A DNA stretch of 64,000 nt from Ctena decussata (taxonomy: Eukaryota; Mollusca; Bivalvia; Lucinida; Lucinidae): assembly GCA_963989385.1 (NCBI GenBank), contig OZ022501.1, positions 99,656,502 through 99,720,501 on the forward strand, written 5' to 3'. The notes below the pieces were generated by a model. That model searched no databases. It was not told the DNA's origin and worked only from the letters and a program-made list of their open reading frames with translations. Below are positions 34,093 through 46,469 of the stretch, piece by piece. Numbering within the stretch: position 1 is the first letter of the stretch; every line of letters starts with the position of its first letter. The position numbers were made by a program, and so were the translations under genes.

Positions 34093-34700
34093 TTACTGAT
34101 ACAAGTTAAAGAGCTTTAGAATGTGCAGAATCTCAAATATCTCACATATTCCAAAATTGATCACGATCAAACTTGGAATATTCTCATAAATTTTGTTGAC
34201 ATTTGACAAATGATGTAAAGTAATTAACAAATTTGCTGCAATTAACAGCATGACAATGATGATGCAAGTTAAAGAACTTTCAAATGTACTGAATCTCAAA
34301 TATCTCACATATTCCAAAATTGATCATGAGCAAACTTGGAATATTCTGTTAAATTTTGTCAACATTGGACATATAATTTCAAATTATGAATAAATAGGCC
34401 AGAATTAATGGTATGACATTGTCAATACATGTTAAGAGCTTTGGAAACTATGGAATGCCAAATATCTCACAAATTCCAAAATTGATCACAAGCAAACTTG
34501 GAATATTCTATCAAATTTTGTTGACATTTGACATATGATGTAAAATAATCAATCATATGCTGCAATTAATAGCATGACATTGTTGATACAAGTTAAGAGC
34601 TTTGGAAACTATGGAATTCCAAATATCTCACATATTCCAAAATTGATCGCAAGCAAACTTGGAATATTCTATCAAATTTTGTTGATATTGTCAAATACAA
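34093..34700 (+). repeat. Satellite-like array, left part (about 4 units)
   Basis: Units of about 150-165 bp share ATATCTCACATATTCCAAAA, TTGATCACGAGCAAACTTGG and GACATTTGACATATGATGTA. The same array resumes in the same orientation at 38540. Confidence 0.85.
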
Positions 34701-34710
34701 TGTATAAAAA

Positions 34711-35579
34711 ATGTTGAGACCCAAAGAGTATCTCTCCACCCAAACAAAGTCAAAATTTATACAGATGGAAGTAAAGACCCCACAGCTAAAACAGCAGGGG
34801 CAGCCTTTGTTGTCCCCGAGATGGACCATGTCCACAAAATTAGACTTAACCCGGTCCTTGCGGTCTGTACCACAGAGTTGATAGCCATTGAACACGCCAT
34901 CATCTGGATCCTTGAAAACAGGATCCCAAACTCAGTTATCCTTACTGACTCCCTTAGCTCCATACAGGCCCTGCTATCGGGCAAATCAAAAACGAGGCCC
35001 GATAAGGTACACAAAATCCTATCCTTACTTAACCTAGCCGCCACTGTAAAGTTCAACATTTCCATGGAATGGATCCCTGCCAATGTGGGAATTGATGGCA
35101 ACGAAATGGCCGATGGGGCGGGAAAGGCAGCTATGACCACTGGCAGTTATGACCATACCAAACCCTCAAAAATGGAACTTTACCCCCTAATCAATGAAGC
35201 AATAATCGAAAAATGGCAATCCCAATGGACCAATGGCAGCAAGGGCCGCACCTTCCATTTCATCCAACCAAAGGTTAAACTGCAATGTGAAGTATACAGT
35301 CCCAATAGACGTTTCGATATCACCTACTCCCGACTAAGGCTAGGACACTGCGGGCTGGGCTGCCATCATTACGGCAACCAGACCGGCCTATGTCCCCATT
35401 GCAACGATGCTGACAATCTCGACCACATTTTCTTTGACTGCGTAGCTCACAACAATCAAAGGCGAGACCTTGAATCCACCATATTTAAATTAGGATATCA
35501 TTCAATAGACCTGAGACTGCTCCTGTCCCCCCAAAGAAACATGCAAGTGCAATACAGAAGGCAGTCTTCGAATATCTGA
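34711..35579 (+). pseudogene. 5'-truncated LINE: RNase H domain and C-terminal zinc finger
   Basis: An open frame with no start codon of its own begins near VETQRVSLHPNKVKIYTDGS. RNase H motifs in order are IYTDGSK (catalytic Asp), CTTELIAIEHAI (Glu), ILTDSLSS (Asp) and WIPANVGIDGNEMADG (last Asp). The usual His of the SHVGIPGNE motif is Asn here. A finger follows: CGLGCHHYG, then CPHCNDADNLDHIFFDC. This is the 3' end of an RNase H-bearing LINE, perhaps the I or Jockey group; endonuclease and RT are missing. It interrupts the satellite array. Confidence 0.85.
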
Positions 35580-35639
35580 ACAAAACCAATATCATTGCCA
35601 GGATATAGGTAGAACCCAAGACCATAAGAAAAAATCGCC

Positions 35640-36360
35640 CCCGAAATTTCTTTACCTCAGGCCCTTGCTGCTAAGGTGTATCCAACCTCCTTAATTCCAC
35701 ATACAAGTCTGGTCACCGGGAAAATAACTGAACCATTATAAAGTTCAACACACTAGCCCCCCAGTCGTACAAATAACCTCTATAATGAAGAAAATAACTA
35801 AAATTAAGGTGTATCCAATCACCTTAATCTCATAACCAAGCCTAGTCACCTGGAAAATAGTAGAACCATTATAAGGTTCAACACATTTGCCTTCTAAAAA
35901 CCTCAGGAAAAAATCGCCCTCCCTTCCCAACAACTCACAATAAGAAATAAGCTACGGTCCTGTTGTTCATCAATAATCATCCCCACTTCAGCCCAAAAAT
36001 AATAAGCTCCCCAACCCCCCTTAAATTTACAAACAGGCTTGGTATCCTGGAAATGGACTGAACCATTATAAGGTTCGACACATTTTCACCCTAGATATAT
36101 CGAAAAGAAACCCCCCCTCTCCCCCCAACAACTAGCAGCGAGGAAACAGCTACTGTACACCTGCTGTCTCATTAAAACTTTCATTTCCTTAAAGATTGGA
36201 ACACTACCAAAACTCCCAGGACCAGACAAACTCATAAAACTCTAAATATGTAATATTTTTTGGAAACAACTAAACCAAAATAAGGTTTAGACCAAACGCC
36301 AATGATTTATGCCCTAAATGGGATCTTGACCTTACCTACATCTCCAGAAACAAAATTTAG
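35640..36360 (+). repeat. Repeated 3' tail region of the RNase H LINE
   Basis: Three imperfect copies of a unit with AAGGTGTATCCAA, CACCGGGAAAATA and TGAACCATTATAAAGTTC, at about 35670, 35805 and 36010. The last part (around 36216-36290, containing AAGGTTTAGACCAAA) recurs inverted near 38260-38340. Confidence 0.65.
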
Positions 36361-36479
36361 CTACGGTCATCACTGTGACCAACAGGCATAGGCAGATTCC
36401 ACAATTTCAGGCAAACTCAGTTACAGGTTATGGCCGCGGGGACGGAGACGGTTATAATCTGGATCATCAACTATCCCAT

Positions 36480-37560
36480 GCCCCCACATCCCATGGCATT
36501 AGCAAAGAAGGGAATTTGCTCCCTACCCAAGAATTTGCTCCCCCTTTTTTTTTTATATACCTGCCCTGGGCCCAGCCAAGACAGGGGGCTTGTTCCACCA
36601 GAACTAGCAAAGCGAAGTCTGATGGAGGCGTGCAGTTTGGGGAAGACAAAACACATGTTGACATCGGCCCAAAGAGAGCCCCTCATGCCATGTGTCTCCA
36701 GAAACCCCAAACTGTACTGCTAAAGCCAGCAGTGGGCCGCGAGGGCTGTGTGCATGGGAAGTGACTTATACGGAACTGCGTACAGGCCCATTTGGGTGCG
36801 ATCCCACTGCCACTTTATTTATTTCTGGGATTTTTCTTTCTTCACCTTTTTTTTTTTTTTTGGTTGTCCCCTACCAAAGAACCAGACCTCACCTAAAAAC
36901 TAGCATCCTGACGAGTCCCAGGCAATCCCAAATTGCTTATACCACTGCAAATTGCATAAGTTAACAATGGAATTTGCTCCCCATTTAAGAATTTGCTCCC
37001 CATTTTAAGAATTTGCCCCATTTAAGAATTTGCTCCCCTTTTTTCACATACTTGCCCTGGACCCAGCCAGGACAGGGGGCTTGTTCCACCAGAAATAGCA
37101 CAGCGAAGTCTGGTGGAGGCATGCAGTAAGGGGGATCTAGGACGTATGTTGACATCGGCCCTGCCTGCTTGTGTGCAGGATGACGGCGGTCTGAATGGGT
37201 CCGGGGAGGTCTCTCTGGTGATGGGATGGTCTGGATGTCCGCGACTGTGATGGGGCGTGGGGTGGTCTGGGAGCCTGCGGCTGGGATGTGGATGGTGGAC
37301 TCCTTCTCTCTGCTGGGACCGTCTTTGACCTGATTCCAAGTAAACTCTCGGCGGCACAACTTCCATTCGGCGAGCACTGGTGCCTGGGACATTTTGTAAT
37401 AGTCGGAATTGACTTAGTCCTATAGAACACCGTTGGCAGCTTACTTTGGCTGAACACGCAAAAACACAGTAACTTACAGCTAGCTCACACTTTTCCAGCA
37501 TGGCGTCCGAGCGAGAAGCCCGAGTCAGAATTTGATTTGGGCTTCATGCATGGCTACCAG
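36480..37560. repeat. Directly repeated unit of unknown origin
   Basis: Two copies (about 36510-36680 and 36985-37165) share AAGAATTTGCTCCC, CCCAGCCA, GACAGGGGGCTTGTTCCACC and ATGTTGACATCGGCCC. Overlapping open frames of up to 159 codons on the minus strand (37022-37501) are proline-, arginine- and serine-rich and match nothing I recognise. Their end is repeated in the other copy, so they are more likely element sequence than a host gene. Confidence 0.5.
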
Positions 37561-37599
37561 TGAGCTAAAAAACTAATCCTGTTATACCGGCGTTGCCTC

Positions 37600-38450
37600 C
37601 ATGTGCCTCTGGTGCCTGGTAACGTTAAAAAACTGATCATGTCATCATGTCAGAGTATCTCTCCCTCCAACTATTAGCTTCTAATCAGATTTCTACTATG
37701 GTCCTGCCGTTATTTTCCTTATACAGACAATAGGGTAAAATTTCATCTGTGTCCAGCAACCTTAATCATGCATAAGGTCAAAGGACTGAAATATTTGAAC
37801 ACTAGCTGCAACATAATAAGGTTCAGAATATGTATCACTATACTAATCACAAAACCAATCTCTCTCCCCACTGATTAGCTTCTATTCAGAATGCTACTAT
37901 GGTCCTGCTATAATTCTTACTAAACAGACAATAAGGTAAAATTTTATCTGTATCCAGCAAATTTAATCATGCATAAGGTCAAAGGACTGAAATATTTCGG
38001 GCCCAGGTCTAGAGGAAAAAAAAGGGGAGCAAATGCTTGGGTGGGGAGCAAATCCCCTTATTAACTAATGGAGTGGGCAGTGGGGGATAAGAGATTGAGG
38101 GTGATCTGGAATGCGATTGTCCCATGTTTTTGTGGCGTATGTGTAATTGAGGTTGCCTGGGTTACATAGAATTGCGCCTTATGGTCTCAGAGGACCGTAG
38201 CTTAATTCTGTTGGGAGGGAGGTAGGCGGGGTAAAAATTCCTTTTGGGAGCTAGAACTGTAGCATTTGTTCTAAACCTTATCTTGGTTTAGTTGGTTCCA
38301 AAATATATTGCATAATTAAAGTTTTAAGGGCCTTTATGTTCATGGGAATTTTGTTAGTGTTCCAATATTTTGGGAAATGGAGAATATTATTTGTGGTGTC
38401 AGGTGGACTGTAGCTTATTTCTTATTGCGAATTATATACTGTAAAATTAA
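37600..38450. repeat. Tandem and inverted repeats flanking the satellite's right part
   Basis: A unit with TCTACTATGGTCCTGC, CAGACAATA and AATCATGCATAAGGTCAAAG occurs twice (about 37650-37820, 37860-38000). 38200-38440 is an inverted copy of the 36.1-36.3 kb LINE-tail region. Confidence 0.6.
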
Positions 38451-38539
38451 AAACACATAGGATAGAATAAATGGCATGATATTGTTGGTACCATGGTATG
38501 ACATACCGGTAATCAATTTGAGCCTCAGGCTTGGCGAAG

Positions 38540-39990
38540 TACAGAAGTACAGAATGGCGAATATCTCACATATTCCAAAATTGATCACAAGCAAACTTGG
38601 TATCTTCAGTTAAAGTTGTTGACATTTGACGTATGATGTAAAATTATTATAAAATATGCTGCAATTAACTGCATGGCATTGTCAATACAAGTAAGAGAGC
38701 TTTTGAATGTACAGATTCTTAAATATCTCACATATTCCAAAATTGATCGTGAGCAAACTTGGAATATTCTGTTAAATTTTGTCAGAACTTGACATAAAGT
38801 GTAAAATTATTAACAAATAGGCCAAAATTAATTGCATAACATTGTCAATACAAGTTATGAGCAGTGGAGACTATGGAATGCCAAATATCTCACATATTCC
38901 AAATTGATTGCTAGCAAACTTGGAATATTCTCTTAAATTTGTTAACATTTGACATATGAGGTAAAGTAATTAACAAATATGCTGCAATTAACAGCATGTC
39001 ATAGTTGATACAAATTAAAGAGCTTTTGAATGCACTGAATCTCAAATATCTCACATATTCCAAAATTGATCGCGAGCAAACTTGAAATATTCTGTTAAAT
39101 TTTGTCAACTTTGGACAAATAATGTAATATTATTAACAAATAGGCCAGAACTAAGGCATGACATTGTTGATACAAGTTAAGAGCAGTGGAAACTATTTAA
39201 TGCCAAATATCTCACATATTCCAAAATTGATCACGAGCAAACTTGGAATATTCTATCAAATTTTGTTGATATAGTCAAACATCAAACAAATATTGAACAA
39301 ACCTGCTGAAATAAATGGTATGACACCACTGATTTGAGTCCTGGGCTTTCAGAATGTACAGAATGGCAAATACCTCACATATTCCAAAATTGATCGCGAG
39401 CAAACTTGGAATATATTGTTAAATTTGGTTGACATTTGACATATGATGTAAAATCATTAACAAATATGCTGCAATTAAATGCATGTTATTGTCAATACAA
39501 GTAAAAGAGCTTTTGAATGTACAGAATCTCAAATAGGCTGAAAGTAATGGTTTGACACCAACAGTTTGAGTCATGGGCTTTGGGAAGTAAAGAATGCCTC
39601 ACATATTCCAAAACTGATCATGAGCAAACATGGAATTTCTGTTAAATTTTGTTGACTGATATGACATGTTATGTAAAACTATTAACAAATAGACTAGAAT
39701 CAATAGCATTGGTATTGTTGTTACTTGTTAAGAGCTTTCCAAAGTAGCAAATGCCAAATATCTCACATATTCTAAAATTCATTATGAGCAAACTTGGAAT
39801 GCTCTATTAAATTTTGTAGATATTTCACACACAATGAAAATTTTTGAACAAATAGGCTGAAATAAATGGTATGACAACATTGATATGAGTCTATGGGCTT
39901 TGGGAAGCACAGAATGGCAAATATCTCAAATTTTCCAAAATTGATTGCGAGCAAACTTGGAATATCCTATTAAATTTTGTAGATATTTCT
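38540..39990 (+). repeat. Satellite-like array, right part (about 9 units)
   Basis: Continues the 34.1-34.7 kb array in the same orientation, with ACATATTCCAAAATTGATC, GCAAACTTGGAATATTC and TTAACAAATATGCTGCAATT. Some units carry an extra segment GATTTGAGTC..TGGGCTTT. There is no coding content. Confidence 0.85.
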
Positions 39991-40559
39991 CTGGGTGGAC
40001 TGATATTATCGCAGCACACATATTTTATAAGAGTAGTGATTTTAACTCTCATAATTAGACCAACCAGGTTTTAATATCAGATGGAATAGACATCTAATTG
40101 GCTGTTAGATATTTAAAAGATCACCGCCAAAATCGGTCATGAAAAATTGATCATTGACAAATAATTTTATCATTGGACCTGAAAAATTTATCGATGGACT
40201 GATAAAATTGATCCATCCACTATGGTGTACCAAAAGGGTCAAAACTACCGATACCGGTCCACCTGTAAAAATATACAGGTGCACCGCTAAATTTTCACCC
40301 GTAAATTTTAGCGGTGGACTGATAAAATTTTATCGGTCCACAGTTAATTTACAGGTCCACCAATATTTTATCGGTCCACCGATATTTAGCATATATTGGT
40401 GGACCGATATAATATACAGGTGCAGCGACATTATTTCTGCAAACTAACTGAGTCAAATTTACTAATTTTACATGTAGTGTTTAGACTAAAACATTATCTT
40501 TTATCTGATATTGAATTTGCTAAATTCGGTCCAGTAGTTTGGATTTTATTTTGAAGTTA

Positions 40560-41020
40560 AACATGTCTACCCCATGGATACCGGGACAACAAAATCCGGA
40601 TACCGGGACTTTAGTTGCAAATAAATAGAAGAAAATAAAATAAATATGAACAAAATTATTTCATATTATAGATTGGTGTATTGCCTTTCAAATGACACCA
40701 AGTTTATGAAATTCTGTGCAGTAGTTTTGAATCTATGCCCTGCCAAACCCATGTGCCCCTGTGAATACCGGGACATGGATACCGGGAATACCGGAGATTA
40801 TCACCCGCCCTCTTGATGCTACATATACATCAAATAATATATGCTTTAGGTGTTTTAGGCACCTTGTATCCTGGGGCTTCAAAAAAAGATGGGACGAATC
40901 GTCCCGGAATTATGGGACGAAACGTCCCAAGAAGGAAAATGGGACGAAACGTCTGGGACGAATCGTCCTGGGACGAAACGTCTCTGGCGCGAAACGTCCC
41001 GCAGCCTTCTGACACTGCAG
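40560..41020 (+). repeat. Short palindromic tandem motifs
   Basis: 40570-40800 has repeated GGATACCGGGAC-type words. 40890-41010 has about seven copies of GGGACGAAACGTCCC or GGGACGAATCGTCCC, each near-palindromic, separated by short spacers. Confidence 0.75.
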
Positions 41021-42194
41021 ATAACCATACATTTATAGGACTTTGTACCTGTGTGAATCAGTATCTTTCATCACCAAAGTTTTTCTAGCACATCTAACAG
41101 AACCCCAGTATTTTCCAGTGAACCTGTCCATTGCATGAGTCGGCTCTTCAAGTTTTCCAGCTGGCCTCAGAGTCCTTACGTTCCAGGATATGCGTTTTTG
41201 AGCGACGGCGAGCCTACGACGGCTGGAATACCTCAAAGGAAAAAAGGACGGCGTACGCCAGCTGTGAGGAGAGCGACGTCCGTCGATCAAAACGATTACC
41301 CACAAAAGTCACTTCCGGATTGGGAAGAAACGACCAGAGGACTTTGATAAATCGAAGAACTAATTGAATAAAGCAGGTAAAAACAGGTATAACGGCTTAA
41401 CTGTATTGCAAAACAACGTAGCTTTCTATTAGACAGAAACAAGCATTTGTCTTTGGTTGGAAAGTTTTCAACGATGTAAATTAATGCGTGAGTCATTCGG
41501 ACATGACTTTTTCGTACCAATCTGATTCGAACCCTGTAACTGTGATCGACTGATTCAGACCCATTCTGTAAGAAATAGGATCTTTATGTCGGGTATGCAC
41601 TGACATTCGAAGATGAAGGTGACCAGATTAACTTTTGAGCATGTTTTGTGAATATTTTTTAGGTTGAGTTTAGTCTTTTTCTGACTATTTATTATTCAGG
41701 GATGGGCCTTTTCAGAGACCATTGTGGTGCAGGAATTGTGAGTTATGCACCAGTCATTTGCAACCTCGGCCCCCATGGGGCCGGGGATAGTGGGGGTATA
41801 GCGGGGCTTATGTACCTTTACCTAAGAGGTGTCCTGGCAGTGCCGTGGATACGCCGGGCTTTTGATTCCCGCCAAAACAGTGGGCAAAATAGTGGAGTGT
41901 TTTTAACGAAATTCACCGTGACACATTATCAGAATATGGATTTTTATATTTATATGGATCCCCAGTGGGGCAGAGACCTTTACCTGGGATTTGACACAAA
42001 AAATGTTCCCACATTGCAGGGCATATACCAGGGCTTTGCAGAGTGAAAAGTCAATATCCCCGCTATTCCCTGGCCCCAGGGGGGGGGAGTGGGGGGGGGC
42101 ATGGTTGCAAATGACCGGTGCATTACAAACACACTTTCCCTAGTCTGTTTGCCCACCAACATTCCTTCAACTGTTATCTAGCTAAAGCTTTTCC
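41021..42194. other. Intergenic, nothing recognised
   Basis: Open frames here (up to 114 codons) have no recognisable domain or conserved motif. Confidence 0.4.
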
Positions 42195-42400
42195 CAAGCC
42201 TTGTGGCACAGCATATGAAAGATTGTGCCTACCCCTCTCCACTTGCTGCTTTTAATCTTCTCTGACATAACGCATGTTCCCATATACTGCAGGATTGACA
42301 ATTTTTCAGTTGTTACCCTGTTGAGATTGGACCCCACAACTTATTCATCAAAGCCAGGCTTTCTAGCCTTACAGCCATAGTGCATCTGTAATAGCAGTCT
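42195..42400 (+). repeat. Dispersed repeat R1, copy 3
   Basis: Starts near GGCACAGCATATGAAAGATT and continues to TTTTTCAGTTGTTACCCTG, collinear with the 11.7-kb copy but diverged. Confidence 0.5.
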
Positions 42401-43239
42401 AGCCTGATAATAGCAATAACAAAGCATTTCTTAAAATTGTGATTTTTTCATAAATAAAAGCAGCGTGAGAAAGTACAATTCATTAGAAAAATAAAGATGT
42501 TTAAATTTCCAAAATCTGTAAAGAAATAAAAATTTTATGCTATGTCAAACTACACAACCCCTCAAGGTTTGTCTGACATTTTATCAATCAATAATTTTAA
42601 TTTACACATCACTCAGTCAAGTATTTTTATGTTTTACCTGTCGTGGTGTATCAGATTTTCTGTCGTGTCTCTTTTATCCATTGCCAACTGTGTAAACAGT
42701 GGGTGTGTTTCAATGCTTTGCGCACAGATGCGCTAACGTTCACACTTTTAAAATTAACACCAGTTTGTAGAGGAAATACCCAGCTTCATTAGGAGGCTTT
42801 CAGATGCATAAATAGCATAGATATTTGGTTCTGGAAAATGACCAATCTTTGCAGCGCATTGTTTCAAGGAAATATACAGAAATTCTAAAAACAAAAATAA
42901 CCATGAGATTCCTTGATCAATTCTACGTCAGACTGAATAAATTAAAAATTTTGTAATTTGATTGGTTAAGCAAATGAGCTAGGTCAGAACAACAAGGGGC
43001 CATGACATGACTGAACCAAAAAAAAAATCCACTCAAATTGGAAAAAATGGCTGTGGCTGTGTGGTAAAATTTCACATATAGGTGCTCTCGTTGAATATTT
43101 GTTTCTTACTGGTTCGATAATACTTCATTTTACAAACATGGAATAATGAAGGACAAATGTTTTATTTACATCAAAATAATTTTCTTTTTTGACAGTAACA
43201 AAATTTCATGGGAAAATATTGATTTGTAAATGACTGATT
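42401..43239. other. Intergenic, nothing recognised
   Basis: AT-rich with no coding or repeat-terminus signal. Confidence 0.4.
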
Positions 43240-43915
43240 CTGGGCCTATGTGCTCGAAAGTGTCGTTAAAAATGGCATAACGATATCGTTAATTCCTGTT
43301 AACGATGCTATAACTAACGATTAACCAACACTTAACGACGGTTAGACAAAGCTATAGTTAGAGCATCGTTAAAAGACTGTTAACGATACCTTAACGACAG
43401 TCTGTAACGATGCTGTCGTCATCAAAACGTCACGTTTTAGGCGAGATCTGTCGATATATAAGCGTCATCGGATGAAAAGTAACCTGACGGCATGTGCAAA
43501 AGAGGAAGATTTAGATAAGACTGTGCATCCGAGAAGTGTGCCAGAGTCTTCTCAGTTCACCTGCACACTCTGTGAATTCTGATGAACAAACACAGTGAAT
43601 AGTAAAGACACAGATGCGCAGCCTGATTAGCCATGCGCACATGACGTAAGGTCTCTTTCAGGCGACACCGTTAAGCTCAGACAGATACTTTTATTAATTT
43701 ATATCATTTTAAAACTTCTTGAAGTTCGAAGAAATGGTTATACCACCATGTACTTTCGCCTTCCTACACAATGGTTTCAGCTGTTAAAGAAAAGTTTTGC
43801 TGCTGGAGGAGCAGCCCATTCTTTCTTGTTATGAGTTGCAAATTCTTTCCTTTCTTCGGGACGGTTTTATGGTCTAAAACAGCAAACAAAGGAAAAAAAC
43901 ATTGAGTTGTACCCA

Positions 43916-45091
43916 TTTTTAGCTCGCCTGAACGAAAGTTCAGGAAGAGCTATTGTTGTCACCTTGGCGTCGGCGTCAGCGTCCGCGTCCGCGTCAGCGT
44001 CAGCGTCGGCGTCCGGATTGGATGTTTTGGTTAAAGTTTTTTAAAGACCTATGTCTCCTTAACCCATGGATGGATTCTTTTGATACTTGCACTGTAGTTA
44101 GATATTGGTCCAAAGTTTAACAGGGTACCACCCCCACCCCATTCAGTGACCTTGATGTCAAGGTCATGGACTTAGAAAATTGGGAGTTTTTTTGGACTGG
44201 ATGTTTTGGTTAAAGTTTTTAAAGCCCAATATCTCCTTAACCCATGGATGGATTCCTTTGATACTTGCACTGTAGTTAGATATTGGTCTAAAGTTTTCCA
44301 AGGTACTACCCCCAACCCCCTCAGTGACCTTGATTTCAAGGTCATGGACTTAGAAAATTGTCTTTTTATGGATTGGATGTTTTGGTTAAAGCTTTTTAAA
44401 GGCGCATATCTCCTGAACCCATGAATGAATTCTTTTGATATTTGCACTGTAGTTAGATATTAGTTCAAAGTTTTACAGAGTACTACCCCAACCCCGCTCA
44501 GTGACCTTGATGTCAAGGTCAGGGACTTAGGAAATTTTGGTCTTTATTAAAGTTTTCTAATTGCATACTGATTCATAATGCTTGGCAGAGATATAGTTTA
44601 CACTTGAACTGGTGTAAGACACTTTTTTGAGTTTTTACAAAACACTATATACTTGCCCCATTGGATGACCTTAAAGTCGAGGTCATCGACTTAGAATTTT
44701 GTCTTAAAGATTTTGGTTAAAGTTTTATGTTTATGAAGACATAATTTCACAGTGCCATGATGGACTCAGTTGATACTAATACTTGGACTGATGTTAGATA
44801 ATGGTTCAGGGTTTTGATACATCCTGCCCCCCCCCCCCCCCCCCCCAACCCCCACCCCTACCCCTCAGTTCTTTGACCTCTACCTCATGGACTTTGAAAT
44901 TTCATGTGCATTTTTTTATTTTAATTTTATTTTAACACTTGTTTAAGAGATAGCTTTTGTTTATAAATGTGTTGTCATTATGGACATGCTTGCCTGAAGT
45001 TTTATGCATAGCAGTCCACACCACCATAGTGACTGTGCGATGGGCAAGCACCAATTCAGGCGAGCTATGCTGTCAGGCGACAGCTCTTGTT
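43916..45091 (+). mobile_element. Hairpin-ended repeat, family C, full length
   Basis: Starts TTTTT then the hairpin AGCTCGCCTGAAC, GAAA, GTTCAGGAAGAGCT, then ATTGTTGTC and a GGCGTC/GCGTCC microsatellite. The core has about four units with GGATGTTTTGGTTAAAG, CTGTAGTTAGATATT and CCTTGATGTCAAGGTCATGG. Near the 3' end TTCAGGCGAGCT is the inverse of the 5' arm, followed by the hairpin GCTGTC, AGGC, GACAGC and TCTTGTT. A C-run (44827-44846) lies in the core. Confidence 0.85.
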
Positions 45092-45229
45092 CCGTATATA
45101 GTCAATATTCTTTAATATGCATATTCAATGCAAATGCAGCGATGACCAAGAATTTCATTAGAATATGCATGAACGAATTTTTAACTGTTGATATGTTCAA
45201 ATGAATTGACCCGTGGGTATAAGAAAGCC

Positions 45230-46320
45230 AGTGCTTAAAGTCGTACCCTCAAAGTGGGCATCTGTACCCTTGTTCCCCAGAAATACAATTCCGCGGAATG
45301 CTATGTCGCAACTGCACTGCACTTCCACAGTGGCAAATGTCATGATAAAAAAGGTTTGAATGGCCCTTGTATATAGAAATAAGTTTTTATTTTGGCCGAT
45401 TTTCCATCCAAGATGGCTGCCATCCACTTTCACTAAAATAAGCACAAACATGAAACTGGGTGTACTTAAAGAACCACTGGACAGATTTTGACAAAATTTG
45501 TGTCACTTAATCCTTGCCTGAAACTTTTAAAAGATTTGCTTTCACTTTCCTCTTACATTGATCTCTGCAACTATGGAAGCGCAATGCAGGTGGGACATAG
45601 CATTAGAGCGGAGTTCCTGTGTTTCTTAATTTTTGCATATTGTCTGATGTGGCTTTATATTTGTAAGTTAAGTTTCGCCAAAATAACTTTATTGTTTTAA
45701 GCCACAGAGCGGATACAATTTCTATACAGAGAATTATACAAGGGATAAACTTCGTAAAACACTGAAAGCTGAATTAACAGTCTCATTTACTGGACATTGT
45801 CTGGTGATGCTTTATATTTGTACAAAGTTTCATGGAAGTATCTCGAACGTGGTTTAAGTTATAGAGCGGACATCATTTCCATACTAAAATTACAAAGGAG
45901 CATAATTCCGTAAAATATAGATGGAGTTACAGTTCTTATTTTATGCATATTTGTACTAAATTTCGTGAAAATACCTAAAACGGTTAAAGAGTCATGGAGC
46001 GGACACGGTTTCCATACTAAATTTACAAATCGGCCATAATTCCGTACAGATGTAGATGGAGTCTCTGTTTTTGTTCGCTACACATTGTCTGATGATGCTT
46101 TATATTTGTACATGTTCCAAAATCTTTTACGGTTTTATTTTGTATCAAGTTTTGTGAAATATCTCAAACGGTTTCAGAGTAATGGAACGGACACGAATTG
46201 TGACGGACAAACGGACGGACGGACGAACGGGCACAGACAGACGGACAGACCTGCAGACAACTATGGGAAAAACAGTATGTCTCCCCCCCACCCCACGGGC
46301 ATAATTCTTAAAGGTAGAGT
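45230..46320 (-). repeat. Tandem-core repeat, family F, partly degraded
   Basis: Units carry GGAGCGGACA, TTTCCATACTAAA and TTTGTACA with TTTCGTG words. A CGGACGGACGGACGAAC microsatellite lies at 46200-46250, followed by CCCACGGGCATAATTC. This is the same layout as the hairpin-ended families read on the minus strand, but the 5' hairpin is eroded. Confidence 0.6.
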
Positions 46321-46469
46321 CTTTGGAAGTAAATTACAGAACAAATAAATGAATGGCAGTGGTCCCGAAAGGTAAGACACCTTACACAACACTGCAGTGA
46401 AGTAATGCAACAACAGTATGTCAGAGTGCCTTCAAACAGTCACCAATATTTTTTTCTTTCTTTCTTGTT

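Larger units (their letters stand above)
33065..40440. mobile_element. 7.4-kb region bounded by degenerate long inverted repeats
   Basis: The two ends (about 33065-33390 and 40130-40440) are rich in GGTGGACCGATAAA, GGTGCACC and their complements. The inner edge CATGACCCCTTTTGGC on the left matches, inverted, GCCAAAATCGGTCATG on the right, so the ends are inverted relative to each other. Each arm is also internally palindromic. The interior holds a split satellite array, RNase H-LINE remains and other repeats; no transposase is seen. The outer boundaries are approximate and no target duplication was found. Confidence 0.55.

Noticed and set aside
36375..36964. Several overlapping plus-strand ORFs of 90-129 residues
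   Set aside because: Different frames over a repeated unit, with no conserved motif or splice context.
37022..37501. A host protein of 159 residues on the minus strand
   Set aside because: Low-complexity composition, no recognised domain, and its end is repeated in the 36.5-kb copy of the same element.
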